Below, piece by piece: positions 42,156 through 50,970 of a stretch of DNA of 64,000 bases (within the stretch, counting starts at the first letter, position 1; every line of letters starts with the position of its first letter). The stretch spans positions 124,001 to 188,000 of the forward strand of contig JAFYMC010000035.1 in NCBI GenBank assembly GCA_017556805.1. The letters run 5' to 3'. The notes below the pieces were generated by a model. The model saw nothing but the letters and a program-made list of their open reading frames with translations, did not search any database and had not been told where the DNA came from. The position numbers were made by a program, and so were the translations under genes. The stretch is from Lachnospiraceae bacterium. Lineage in GTDB: Bacteria > Bacillota > Clostridia > Lachnospirales > Lachnospiraceae.

Positions 42156-42851
42156 CTATTCAAAAATATTGTCGATTTCAACCGATGCATAAGCGAGGGA
42201 ACAGAAGCCCTCCAATACCGCACCGTTGTTCATCTGTACAGACTTCGCCTTTACGTTACCCTTAATGATGGCGGTAGAATCAATCACTACCGGCCCCTTC
42301 ACATCGATTTCACCCTTTACCGCACCTGCGATTACGCCGGAGGAAGCAACAATGTCACCGATGATTACGGTACCGAGACCGATCTTTACACTGCCTTCAC
42401 TGGTAATATTGCCCTCTAAACGGTCCGTATTTACATATACCTCGGCAGCCATAGCGTTACCGGTTACTTTACCGGAAATGGTCAGCTTGCCGAGACATTC
42501 GATATCACCGTTGATTGTTCCCATGACATCCAAAGAACAATCGGAAATAATGCTACCGTTGATGGTGGTGCCCTTGGTAATCACGGTCACACCGTCCAAA
42601 TCAGCCTCGGTCGGACGCTCGGTCTCAGCCACCGGGCTCTGCGTCTCGTTCTGCTCCGGCTCTGCCACTACATCCGCCGGCTCCTCGTCCTCTTCCGGTG
42701 CCACTAAAGAATCATCCTCCATCAAGCTGTCCAAAAGCTCTAAATCCACATCATCCTGCTCTTCCTCGGAAACAACGGTGAATAAATCGTCTTTTGCGTT
42801 TAACTCATCATTCTGTACTGCATCCTCTTTTAAATCCTTAAAAATACTCAT
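42156..42851 (-). CDS. Bactofilin-like polymer-forming cytoskeletal protein
   Basis: Protein of 231 residues with an acidic, disordered N-terminal half (about 1-95, rich in Glu/Asp) and a bactofilin right-handed beta-helix (about 96-225) shown by repeated six-residue turns such as TTINGSIISDCSLDVMGTIN, GKLTISGKVTG, IIGDIVASSGVIAG and VIDSTAIIKGNVKAKS. Bactofilins form filaments that help shape the wall or localise proteins. The long acidic head is unusual. The start is at 42851, because AAAGGAG lies 6 nt upstream. It precedes pyrH by 14 bases. Confidence 0.85.
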   Translation of the reverse strand: MSIFKDLKEDAVQNDELNAKDDLFTVVSEEEQDDVDLELLDSLMEDDSLVAPEEDEEPADVVAEPEQNETQSPVAETERPTEADLDGVTVITKGTTINGSIISDCSLDVMGTINGDIECLGKLTISGKVTGNAMAAEVYVNTDRLEGNITSEGSVKIGLGTVIIGDIVASSGVIAGAVKGEIDVKGPVVIDSTAIIKGNVKAKSVQMNNGAVLEGFCSLAYASVEIDNIFE

Positions 42852-42927
42852 GGAAACTCCTTTCTTTTGCATGCCCTTTATAGTAACTTTAATTTCTTCT
42901 CTTGGTTCTTGTTAAAAATACTATGAT

Positions 42928-44547
42928 TTAGTTGTTGAGATATGCTTTTAAGGTCTTTCTGACTGCGCCTTCTCCCGCAATCATCTCACAAAACATGGTC
43001 TCAATCTTATCCGCAAGCCCTGCCTCGCATAAATCCACGGCAAATAAGGTCTTGTTCTTAAGTACCGGCTTTAACTGACCGGTATAGCTTGCCGGATTAC
43101 CGAACTCTACGGTCTTTAAGGCTTCCTGAACGCCTGCTGCCGTCGGATCCGGACTGATTTCCATCGGTGCTCCCGTATCGTAAACGCCTATAAGATAACG
43201 GAGCCATCCCGCAATTGCCAGCGGAATATAAACCAAATCCGTAATCTTTAAGGTATCGCTGGCCAAATAAGACTTCATAGTCTCGCCGAAACGAATCGGT
43301 ACTTTAAGTCCCGTATCCGTAGCGATACGCTGTGGCATATCCGGAATAAACGGATTCGGAAGACGTTCTTCAATAACTTCCTTTATAAAATCTCTCGGAG
43401 ACAAAATCTTCGGGTCAACCACCACCGGCATACCCTCGTCATATCCGATTTTTTCAACCAAAAGTTTTAAGTCCGCATCCTTCATCTCGTCCGCAATCTT
43501 CGTATAACCGAGTACACAACCGTATACGGCAAGTGCGGTATGCAAAGGATTGAGACAAGTGGTCACCTTCATACGCTCTGTATTATTTACGGTATCCCGG
43601 TCGGTCATATAAACGCCCGCCTTCTCAAGGGCCGGTCTGCCGTTCGGGAACGTATCCTCTACCACAAGGTACTGCGGAATCTCCGCATTGACAAACGGTG
43701 CAATGTAGGTGTTTCTGGACGTTACCACCGGTGCCATATCCGCCACACCAAGCTCGTTTAACGCCTTCTCAACACTCTCCGCCGGACGCGGGGTAATCTT
43801 GTCAATCATGGACCACGGGAATGCCACCTGAGACTCATCGGAAAGATAAGCTACAAATTCCGCGGATACATAACCGCGCTTCTCCCATTCCTTTGCAATG
43901 GTCAGAACGGAAGTCTGAAGCTTCTCACCGTTGTGACTGCAGTTATCCATACTTACAAGCGCAAGCTTATGTGCACCTGCGTTAAAACGCTTCCACATAA
44001 GAGCTGTCACCACACTCATGGCATGAGTGGCACTCTCCGGTCCTTTCTCCATATCGGAAACCACGATCGGAAGGAAATTGCCGTGAATATCCTCTAAAGC
44101 ATAGCCCTTCTCCGTAATGGTAAAGCTCACCATCTGAAGTTCCGGATTTTCAAAAATCTTCTCTAACTCTGCAAGCTCTTCCGGACGATCCTTGCAAGCA
44201 CAATACGCATCCGTAATACTTGCCACCACAGAATTTACCATACCGCCGTCCGGCTTTAAACCGACCAACAATGCCAAACTGTCAAAAGGATGATAAATCT
44301 TGTCCACAATATCAAAATCAAAGGTCTCCGCCGCAATAATACCGCTCTTTGCCAATCCCTGATTTAACAAAGACTGCTGCAACACAGCAATAAAACCACG
44401 GAAAATGTTACCTGCGCCGAAATGCACCCAAACCGGATGCTCGGCCGTATATGCGGCCACTTCCGCCACATCATACTGTGGCAGGGAAATCCCCGCACTC
44501 TCATATCCCGCACGGTCGGAAAGACCGTTTCTGGTTAAATTCAACAT
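42928..44547 (-). CDS. Mannitol dehydrogenase family oxidoreductase (fructuronate reductase-like)
   Basis: Protein of 539 residues in the long-chain mannitol dehydrogenase/fructuronate reductase (UxuB) family. It has the NAD-binding WVHFGAGNIFRGFIAVL, the catalytic-region SMDNCSHNGEKLQ, the MIDKITPRP motif and the CLNPLHTALAVYGC histidine motif. The most likely reaction is D-fructuronate to D-mannonate in hexuronate catabolism; tagaturonate and mannitol are alternatives. No uxuA or uxaC lies nearby. GGAGG precedes the ATG. It is upstream of the bactofilin and pyrH with a 76-base gap. Confidence 0.85.
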   Translation of the reverse strand: MLNLTRNGLSDRAGYESAGISLPQYDVAEVAAYTAEHPVWVHFGAGNIFRGFIAVLQQSLLNQGLAKSGIIAAETFDFDIVDKIYHPFDSLALLVGLKPDGGMVNSVVASITDAYCACKDRPEELAELEKIFENPELQMVSFTITEKGYALEDIHGNFLPIVVSDMEKGPESATHAMSVVTALMWKRFNAGAHKLALVSMDNCSHNGEKLQTSVLTIAKEWEKRGYVSAEFVAYLSDESQVAFPWSMIDKITPRPAESVEKALNELGVADMAPVVTSRNTYIAPFVNAEIPQYLVVEDTFPNGRPALEKAGVYMTDRDTVNNTERMKVTTCLNPLHTALAVYGCVLGYTKIADEMKDADLKLLVEKIGYDEGMPVVVDPKILSPRDFIKEVIEERLPNPFIPDMPQRIATDTGLKVPIRFGETMKSYLASDTLKITDLVYIPLAIAGWLRYLIGVYDTGAPMEISPDPTAAGVQEALKTVEFGNPASYTGQLKPVLKNKTLFAVDLCEAGLADKIETMFCEMIAGEGAVRKTLKAYLNN

Positions 44548-44620
44548 CTATTTGCCTCCATAGAAAATTTCAAAAATCCCCTATCTTTTAGTATACCCCA
44601 GGCAATAAAAAATTGCAATA

Positions 44621-45082
44621 TTATTTTAATCGGTAATTCATGTCGTTTTCCTTCGCATAAGTATGCGCGTAAGAATTTTCTTCTACTACCAGCACCGCAT
44701 TACATCCAGCAAACGCATTTTCATCAATACTTATAACGGTCTTCGGAATCACAATTTCTTCTATGGAATCACAAGAACCGAAAGCCTCGCTCCCGATACT
44801 TTTTACGCTTTCCGGCAAACATACATAGGTCAATGTGTCATTGTCATAGAAAGCCTGCTCTCCGATAATTGCAATCGGCAAAACCAAATTCACCATATCC
44901 GGCAAAAGAAGCTCCTGTTCTGTACCGCGATATCCTGTAACCGCTATTTCACCGTCCACCGGAGTAAAGGTAAAATCAATGGTCGGTGCCGGCAATAACG
45001 TTTTTCTTCTCAATTCTTTCCCGCCGCAACCGCATAATAGGACCATTGCAAATAAAAAAATTCCTAATCTTGCTCGATTCAT
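44621..45082 (-). CDS. Small lipoprotein with BspA-type leucine-rich repeats
   Basis: Protein of 153 residues with a lipoprotein signal (MNRARLGIFLFAMVLLCGCG, Cys near 18-20) and two to three LRR_5-type repeats: IGEQAFYDNDTLTYVCLPES, IGSEAFGSCDSIEEIVIPKT and IDENAFAGCNAVLVV. Such repeats are common in surface proteins of gut Clostridia and Bacteroides. Ligand unknown. The start is at 45082, because GGAAAGGG precedes it; the frame to 45145 would overlap the methyltransferase. It ends the three-gene run that starts at 46553. Confidence 0.78.
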   Translation of the reverse strand: MNRARLGIFLFAMVLLCGCGGKELRRKTLLPAPTIDFTFTPVDGEIAVTGYRGTEQELLLPDMVNLVLPIAIIGEQAFYDNDTLTYVCLPESVKSIGSEAFGSCDSIEEIVIPKTVISIDENAFAGCNAVLVVEENSYAHTYAKENDMNYRLK

Positions 45083-45095
45083 CTTTTTCCCTTTC

Positions 45096-45818
45096 CTACT
45101 TCTGTATTCCCTGGGTAAACATATAGCTTCCGATGCCCACCGCAATGGTCAGATTCAGAGAATCCACATCCGGCGTCTGCGGAATAATGATACTTTGTCC
45201 ATAAGAGGCAAATTCCTCCGGAAGACCTGTTGCTTCATTTCCGAATACCAAGGAGAAAAGCTTCGGCTTCGGCACGCCGGATACGGTCAGTTGCCGCTCT
45301 CCGGTTAACATAAAGCAGAACACCTCATGGTCCGGGAACTCCTTACGATACTCCGCAAAACCCTCATAATACTTGTGTCTCAGACGAAACAAGGCTCCCA
45401 TGGATGCTCTGACGCTCTTTGGATGGAAAGAATCCACACCCGGTGCGATGATTGCGATGTCATAGATCCCCATGGCCGCCGCAGTCCGAAGTATGGTGCC
45501 GAGATTGCCCATGTTACTGGGATTTACCAGTACAATATGCGGCGCATCCGCCTTTAATTCTTCTTCATACTTATCAAACACACCGATAACAAAGCAGTTC
45601 TCCTTATCGGAAAGTCTTGCAATCTGCTTGTCCGCAATAGTTACCGGAATATTGTGTTTTTTGCATAATTCGTCAATGGTCGCCTTCTCCGGGAAGGTAG
45701 AATGCACCAGTACCTCCCGTACCGTCTGCGGACGACATTTTAACAATTCGATGGTAGGGAATGCTCCTAAGGTATAGGAATAGTCCACTCCCTTTTTGTA
45801 TGGTTTAATCGGTTCCAT
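45096..45818 (-). CDS. SpoU/TrmH-family RNA methyltransferase
   Basis: SPOUT-fold 2'-O-methyltransferase of 240 residues. An N-terminal substrate-binding region (about 1-90) precedes the three SpoU motifs: NPSNMGNLGTILRTAAAMG (motif 1), LVFGNEATGLPEEF (motif 2) and DVDSLNLTIAVGIGSYMF (motif 3). The RNA target (tRNA or rRNA) cannot be told from sequence. Its ATG directly abuts the stop codon of the upstream gene, and the ribosome binding site GGGAGG lies within that gene. Confidence 0.87.
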   Translation of the reverse strand: MEPIKPYKKGVDYSYTLGAFPTIELLKCRPQTVREVLVHSTFPEKATIDELCKKHNIPVTIADKQIARLSDKENCFVIGVFDKYEEELKADAPHIVLVNPSNMGNLGTILRTAAAMGIYDIAIIAPGVDSFHPKSVRASMGALFRLRHKYYEGFAEYRKEFPDHEVFCFMLTGERQLTVSGVPKPKLFSLVFGNEATGLPEEFASYGQSIIIPQTPDVDSLNLTIAVGIGSYMFTQGIQK

Positions 45819-46553
45819 TTATACCTCCCGGCAGCTTCCCGCAAAACGCTTAAACTCTTCTATCATCTTTGCCTTCCATGCTTCATCGCCGCCGCTCTTT
45901 CTAAGAATCAGCTCACAACCAAGCAACTCATACTCACCAAGCTTCTTTAAATACGTAATACGATACTTCTTCGGGGTATCAAATAAATAAGCATGGGTAA
46001 ACACCGGATGCTCTACCGTCATAAGCTTGGAGCGGGTCGGCGCACTGTCATAACGGGTATAAGCAGCTTTCGCCCGGCTCTCCTTAATCTCGCAGTCAAA
46101 CTCTCCTGCAATGGAAAATACAAACATGACATCGCGCTCATAATTAATCTCTCTGCCGAATCCATAGGCTTGATGAATTTCTGCCGCATGACAATTTCCT
46201 TCATCAATAAAGCCCTCATCCTTCGGAATCAGGTAAGAATAAGTCTTCTCATCCAAACCGGAAAACTCACCTCTCGGACCGTCCTCTGCCGGAACAGTCA
46301 GAGCACACTCGGCATCTGCGATTTCAAGTGTCGCCGAAGTCTCTGTATTTGTCGGCTGGGAACCCGTTGCCGTAGTTGTATTTATTGTGGATGCCGAAGA
46401 GTCTCCGGATGTTGTCTGCGTAGATCCGGTTGATTCCTCCTGCAGAAGCTGCGCCTTTAACTCTCTTCCGGCTTTTTTAAGCTCTTCTCCCACATTGCTG
46501 TCCATCAAATCATCACAGACATCCTTTAAGCCCTTTAAAAAGTTTTTAAACAT
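45819..46553 (-). CDS. Hypothetical protein, 244 residues
   Basis: Not recognised. It has a charged amphipathic N-terminus (about 1-40, MFKNFLKGLKDVCDDLMD), a Ser/Thr/Gly-rich linker (about 40-80) and a globular C-terminal domain (about 90-240) with DGPRGEFSGLDEKTYSYLIPKDEGFIDEG-type surface loops split by GREINYERDVMFVFSIAGEFD, and KYRITYLKKLGEYELLGCELILRKSG. No signal peptide or transmembrane helix. AGGAGGAG precedes the ATG. The immediate coupling to the RNA methyltransferase suggests coexpression but gives no function. Confidence 0.75.
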   Translation of the reverse strand: MFKNFLKGLKDVCDDLMDSNVGEELKKAGRELKAQLLQEESTGSTQTTSGDSSASTINTTTATGSQPTNTETSATLEIADAECALTVPAEDGPRGEFSGLDEKTYSYLIPKDEGFIDEGNCHAAEIHQAYGFGREINYERDVMFVFSIAGEFDCEIKESRAKAAYTRYDSAPTRSKLMTVEHPVFTHAYLFDTPKKYRITYLKKLGEYELLGCELILRKSGGDEAWKAKMIEEFKRFAGSCREV

Positions 46554-46683
46554 ACGATATATCTCCTCCTAACGTAATCTGATTTCAATTCTCTTTTGTA
46601 CCTTAGCAGTTCGCCAATACATTCATTTTCCAGTATAACATATTTTGGTAGTAAAAAAAAGTACAGTTTCTTAAAAATCAGAA

Positions 46684-46715
46684 AAGGACTTTGCTTAAAC
46701 GCCTGCAAAGTCCTT
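46684..46715 (-). terminator. Rho-independent terminator after the MBL hydrolase
   Basis: Perfect 11-bp stem AAGGACTTTGC / GCAAAGTCCTT with a 10-base loop, followed on the minus strand by TTCTGATTTTT. It is 6 bases after the hydrolase stop. Confidence 0.85.
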
Positions 46716-46720
46716 CTTTC

Positions 46721-47590
46721 CTAATCCACCAATTCCTTCTTAATCAGTTCCACCATAATACTTGTATTGAGCCGGAATGCATTCACCGGATAGGTCGGGA
46801 TTACATTGTCCTTGTAGAACCGCTTCTTGTAGTACTCGATACCGTCCTCCACCGTACCGCCGGCCTTGTAAAGCTCCACAATCTTTTCTGCCGTATCCCG
46901 GAATACCCACTCCGCATTTTTAAGAAAACGCTGCGTTTCCTCCTTATCCACCACACCGTAATGCGGCAAAAGCATATAGTCGATATCCATTGTTTTTACT
47001 TTTTCAAAAGCATCTAAAGACATCTGATAGCCCACCAAAAAGAAGGGCAGATATGTATCGTTTCCGAAGTACACGCCTAAAGTCTCGGAACCGAGCAAAA
47101 GCTTCTTTTCCTGCAAATAAAAGGCGATGGAATCCTTCGTGTGTCCCGGAAGACTGACCACCGTAAAGGTCATGTCGCCGCACGTTATGGTATCGCCGTC
47201 GTTTACGGTCACATCCACCCGAAGCTCATCAATCAAATCCTCGTACTCCGTCACCCCGCAGGTTTCTGCATATTTACGGTCCAAATCCCGCATAATGGCC
47301 CTGGCCGTCGGCTTCGCAAAGATCTTCGCCGCATACTCCCCCGCCACTACAACGGCCTCCGGATAATACTTTGAAACATAAGGAGCGCCCACCACATGGT
47401 CATAGTGAGAATGACTGAGGAATATATAATCCAGCTTCCGCTCCCCCAAAAGCGCCTTTACCTTCTCTGCCATCTGATAACCGGTAAATGCAAAGCTGGT
47501 ATCAAACAAAATCGAGGTTTTCCCGTCATCCAGCAAAAAGCCGCTGTCCCCCGGTAAACTCCGCACATCCGTAACCTTAATATCTAACAT
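46721..47590 (-). CDS. Metallo-beta-lactamase-fold hydrolase
   Basis: Protein of 289 residues with the MBL metal motif HSHYDH at 60-65, a later VVSLPGHTKDSIAFYL (third ligand region) and LLPHYGVVDKEETQRF near the end. The core is about 200 residues; the extra C-terminal part (about 215-289) contains helices typical of hydrolases acting on thioesters or lactones. The substrate is unknown. It is transcribed alone from a TTGAAA/TATAAT promoter and ends at a strong terminator. The ATG is preceded by AAGGCGA, a weak site. Confidence 0.85.
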   Translation of the reverse strand: MLDIKVTDVRSLPGDSGFLLDDGKTSILFDTSFAFTGYQMAEKVKALLGERKLDYIFLSHSHYDHVVGAPYVSKYYPEAVVVAGEYAAKIFAKPTARAIMRDLDRKYAETCGVTEYEDLIDELRVDVTVNDGDTITCGDMTFTVVSLPGHTKDSIAFYLQEKKLLLGSETLGVYFGNDTYLPFFLVGYQMSLDAFEKVKTMDIDYMLLPHYGVVDKEETQRFLKNAEWVFRDTAEKIVELYKAGGTVEDGIEYYKKRFYKDNVIPTYPVNAFRLNTSIMVELIKKELVD

Positions 47591-47623
47591 GTTGTCGCCT
47601 TCTTTACAAAATTATGATTCGTA

Positions 47624-47652
47624 ATTATAACACAACAAGATGTGGTTTTCAA
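47624..47652 (-). promoter_or_regulatory. Promoter of the MBL hydrolase gene
   Basis: TTGAAA (47647-47652) and TATAAT (47624-47629) on the minus strand with a 17-base spacer. Confidence 0.75.
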
Positions 47653-47680
47653 TACCGTGTCATACCATAACTATTCTTTT

Positions 47681-48331
47681 TTACTTCAACTTGTTTAATT
47701 TTGCAGTATTACCGATAACAATTAATTTCATCGTTCCGGAAAGCGGCTCTTCCGGATTAATATTAGTGGAAACGTCTTTCCCCTGTGTAATTGCCACTAC
47801 ATTGATGCCGTATTTTTTTCTGAGACTCAACTCAATGAGCGTCTTCCCTTCCCATTCCGGACGAACACTGAGTTCCACCATGGAAACATCCCGTGACAGC
47901 TCAATAATGTCCATAAAACCGGAGCTTAAAAGATTTTTGGCCAATCGGATTCCGGATTCCGATTCCGGCAATACCACCTGATCGGCGCCCACCTTACTCA
48001 GAATTTTACAGTTCATTTCACTGGAACACTTTACAATAACGGTCTTTACACCGGCTTCCTTGCAAAGCATCGTTGCCATGACACTGGCTTCCAATCCGCC
48101 TGCCATTGAAATAACAACCACATCCATATTGGAAATCCCCAATTGCTTGATGACTTCCGGATCGGTTACATCCGCGCACTTACAATAAGGTAGCTCGACA
48201 CTTGCCGCATTTACCACATCTTCATTGCTATCCACTGCCAGTACTTCCGCTCCATCATCCACCAGTTCCTTTGCCACGGCTCTTCCGTATCGTCCGAGAC
48301 CGAAAACCGCATAATTCAGATTCGTTTTCAT
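47681..48331 (-). CDS. ktrA: Potassium uptake regulatory subunit KtrA (TrkA family)
   Basis: Cytoplasmic RCK subunit of 216 residues that gates the KtrB channel. It has an N-terminal Rossmann RCK_N domain opening YAVFGLGRYGRAVAKEL (GxGxxG at 11-16) and DPEVIKQLGISNMDVVVISM, and a C-terminal RCK_C domain (about 135-216, beginning after MDIIELSRDVSMVELSV). Binding of ATP/ADP, and in Firmicutes also c-di-AMP by RCK_C, is known in the family. GGAGGA precedes the ATG. It is 20 bases downstream of the KtrB gene. Confidence 0.93.
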   Translation of the reverse strand: MKTNLNYAVFGLGRYGRAVAKELVDDGAEVLAVDSNEDVVNAASVELPYCKCADVTDPEVIKQLGISNMDVVVISMAGGLEASVMATMLCKEAGVKTVIVKCSSEMNCKILSKVGADQVVLPESESGIRLAKNLLSSGFMDIIELSRDVSMVELSVRPEWEGKTLIELSLRKKYGINVVAITQGKDVSTNINPEEPLSGTMKLIVIGNTAKLNKLK

Positions 48332-48351
48332 GTTCTAATCCTCCGTCACTG

Positions 48352-49707
48352 TTATCCGACGCTGATTTCCTCCGTCGGATTTTTAATAATATTTTCTTTT
48401 CTCTTCTTGGTATTAAAAGCAATCGCAAGAGAAATCGGACCGACACGTCCCAAATACATCGTTACAATAATAATCAGCTTTCCCCAGAAATCCAGTGAAG
48501 CCGTCAAATTTCTGGACAGACCTACCGTTGCGGTGGCGCTGAAGGTCTCGTACATCACATCCAGGGCCGGTGCTCCGGAAACTGCCGCCAACAGTACCGT
48601 GGAAACAAACGCAATCAGAAAAGACATGCTGACAACCGCAACAGCCTTCCCCACTGCCTGTTTTGAAATCGTCCTTTCGAATAACACCGTATCCTCCCGG
48701 TTTCGTATGACCGAAAAAGCGGAAAGTAACAACACTGCAATCGTGACCGTTTTTACACCGCCTGCGGTACCCACCGGCGAGCCGCCGATAAACATAAGGA
48801 GAAGAGACACAATGGCGGAGGCATCCGTCAGATTCTGCTGCGGAACCGTTGCAAATCCGGCGGTTCGGGTTGTCACCGATTGAAATATTGCTGCCTGTAA
48901 CTTCCCCGCCAATGATAGCTCACCGATGGTTTGCGGATTCCGGTATTCAAACAGAAAAAATAATACCGACCCCGACAAAAGCAAAACACCTGTGGCGGAA
49001 AGTGCAATCTTACTGTGCAACGTAAGTTTTTTAAAGCATTGAAACTTCTGTTTCTTAAAGAGCTTCATTACACGAATTATATCCCACCAGACAATATATC
49101 CAAGTCCGCCGAGAATAATCAACATACTTGTCACAAGATTTATCATCGGATGTTGTACATAACCACACAAGCTCTCTTCGCCGATAACATCCATTCCAGC
49201 ATTACAAAAGGCAGAAACCGCATTAAAAATCGATATCCAGATTCCTTTTGCTCCGTATTCCGGCACAAACACCGTCATATATAGAAGTGCCCCGGCACCT
49301 TCTACAACAAAAGTTCCGACAATCACCTTTTTCAGAAACTTAACAATTCCTGCCATTGAGTTCAGGTTAAAGGCATCCTGAAGAAGCAACCTGTCTCCGA
49401 GGCCGATTTTCTTATGTAGCCCGATCATAAAACCGGACAAAATCGTAATAATTCCGAGGCCGCCGATTTGAATCAACAGTAAAATAACAAGTTGTCCGAA
49501 AAAACTCCATGCGGAAGCCGTCGTTACCGTTACAAGTCCCGTCACGCAAACAGATGTGGTTGCTGTAAACAATGCATCCGTATATGGAATTGATTTCCCG
49601 TTTGCAGAGGAAATCGGAAGCACAAGTAATACGCTTCCAATCAAAATCGCAAGGAGGAAGCTTAACAAAATCATATGTGTCGTGGATAAGGAAATCCTTC
49701 TTTTCAT
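48352..49707 (-). CDS. ktrB: Potassium/sodium uptake channel subunit KtrB (TrkH family)
   Basis: Membrane subunit of 451 residues with four M1-P-M2-like repeats. Filter regions are visible as TTATSVCVTGLVTV, NAVSAFCNAGMD, QSVTTRTAGFATVP and TFSATATVGLSRN, where the selectivity glycines are conserved. It mediates ion-coupled K+ uptake with KtrA, which is encoded next. AAGAGG precedes the ATG. The GTPase gene upstream on the same strand ends 12 bases before... the pair probably forms one transcript together with ktrA. Confidence 0.93.
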   Translation of the reverse strand: MKRRISLSTTHMILLSFLLAILIGSVLLVLPISSANGKSIPYTDALFTATTSVCVTGLVTVTTASAWSFFGQLVILLLIQIGGLGIITILSGFMIGLHKKIGLGDRLLLQDAFNLNSMAGIVKFLKKVIVGTFVVEGAGALLYMTVFVPEYGAKGIWISIFNAVSAFCNAGMDVIGEESLCGYVQHPMINLVTSMLIILGGLGYIVWWDIIRVMKLFKKQKFQCFKKLTLHSKIALSATGVLLLSGSVLFFLFEYRNPQTIGELSLAGKLQAAIFQSVTTRTAGFATVPQQNLTDASAIVSLLLMFIGGSPVGTAGGVKTVTIAVLLLSAFSVIRNREDTVLFERTISKQAVGKAVAVVSMSFLIAFVSTVLLAAVSGAPALDVMYETFSATATVGLSRNLTASLDFWGKLIIIVTMYLGRVGPISLAIAFNTKKRKENIIKNPTEEISVG

Positions 49708-49719
49708 GTAATTAACCTC

Positions 49720-50919
49720 TTACTTTTTTGCGCCCTTAATCGCATCCAATATCATTTTTGCCAATTTCTTGGCATCTAATTCCCCATCGGTCATTCCGAG
49801 AAGCTTCTTCGTCTTCTCCAGTACCTCCGTAGATAATTTGGACTCCAGCACCTTCTTGACCCAATCGATATCCTGGAAAGACTTCTTCCCGAGATAAATC
49901 TGCTCAAAAATATAAATTGTGCCCTCGCCCAAAGCCGCCACAATACTGCCCGCAATTACCGCATTCAGTACACTGGCTCCGATATTCAACCCCGGAATAC
50001 TCTTTAGGGCAGAAATCAACGCTCTGGCAGCGGCGCTGACCGTTCCCACTTCCACAATAGAGTTAAACAACTGCTTCGACTTTTCGTCATTCTTTACGCC
50101 GTAAATCCGTGCAATGGCATTGACCTCCGCAAGCTCAAGCGGCGATAAAATCAACGCATCCGCCACCGGAATCGGTACCGCGCCCACCACTACTGCAGAG
50201 GTGGTGGAAACACCAACAACGCCTTGCGCCAAATAACGTCTTCTTCCTAATTTATAATTCGCCAAATCATAGGAGCCGGCCTGTACCCCCTCCGGCATCA
50301 GCTCGTTGGTGGCATCAATCAGCTCCGTAATCCCCTCCGGTACCGCAAAAGCAGTCTCGTTTAACTCGTAGGTCGCCGCAACCACCGGAAGAATCTTTTT
50401 CAGATTACGCCCGCACTTCTTCTGGGAAGCAAAGGCCTTCTCTACCATCTCGATATTTTCTGCCCGCTCCGGTACGGAATACGACTTGGTAATGACCACG
50501 ACAATCGGTACACTTTTCCAAATATCCGTAGCTCTCGCCAGACTCTGAATGGCCTTGGGAAACAATTTCCGGGACGTGCCGTCCACGCAAAACCAGATGA
50601 CATTAATCTGATTATCTTCTTTTCCCTCTTTGGCACAATTCTTTGACCAATTCTGCACCGCACGGATGGCCATCCGTTCCTTCAAAAAGGTCGGCTCAAA
50701 GCCGATGGTATCAATCACACGGAACGGAAGCTCCTCACTTTCATAAATCTCCAAATCCTTTGTCGTCCCACTGATTCCGTAGCCCGTCAAAGCCCTTTCT
50801 TCCCCTAACACCGCATTGATTAACGTGGACTTTCCCACACCGGAATTACCGATAACAAGCACATTTCCTCTCAAAAAAACCACCTTATCCTTTCGTATTT
50901 TAAGTACTCTCCTCATCAT
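49720..50919 (-). CDS. Dynamin-like/Era-like GTPase with DUF697-type C-terminal domain
   Basis: Protein of 400 residues. The N-terminal GTPase domain has GNSGVGKST (24-32), switch II DTIGFEP, and VITKSYS where the G4 motif (N/TKxD) should be, so the guanine-specifying Asp is missing. The C-terminal half (about 240-370) resembles DUF697, with VGAVPIPVADALILSPLELAEVNAIARIYG and two Ala/Gly-rich helices (IPGLNIGASVLNAVIAGSIVAALG) that could insert in or rest on the membrane. An own promoter (50939-50967) gives a very short leader; the ATG pair at 50919/50916 has no clear ribosome binding site. It lies 12 bases upstream of ktrB. Role unknown. Confidence 0.8.
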   Translation of the reverse strand: MMRRVLKIRKDKVVFLRGNVLVIGNSGVGKSTLINAVLGEERALTGYGISGTTKDLEIYESEELPFRVIDTIGFEPTFLKERMAIRAVQNWSKNCAKEGKEDNQINVIWFCVDGTSRKLFPKAIQSLARATDIWKSVPIVVVITKSYSVPERAENIEMVEKAFASQKKCGRNLKKILPVVAATYELNETAFAVPEGITELIDATNELMPEGVQAGSYDLANYKLGRRRYLAQGVVGVSTTSAVVVGAVPIPVADALILSPLELAEVNAIARIYGVKNDEKSKQLFNSIVEVGTVSAAARALISALKSIPGLNIGASVLNAVIAGSIVAALGEGTIYIFEQIYLGKKSFQDIDWVKKVLESKLSTEVLEKTKKLLGMTDGELDAKKLAKMILDAIKGAKK

Positions 50920-50938
50920 TTGTTCTATTAACGAACAA

Positions 50939-50967
50939 ATTATACCACCAGGGACGCCTTTCGGCAA
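50939..50967 (-). promoter_or_regulatory. Promoter of the DUF697-type GTPase gene
   Basis: TTGCCG (50962-50967) and an extended -10 TGGTATAAT (core 50939-50944) on the minus strand, 17-base spacer, directly after the stop codon of the upstream gene. The leader would be only about 14 nt. Confidence 0.75.
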
Positions 50968-50970
50968 GTG

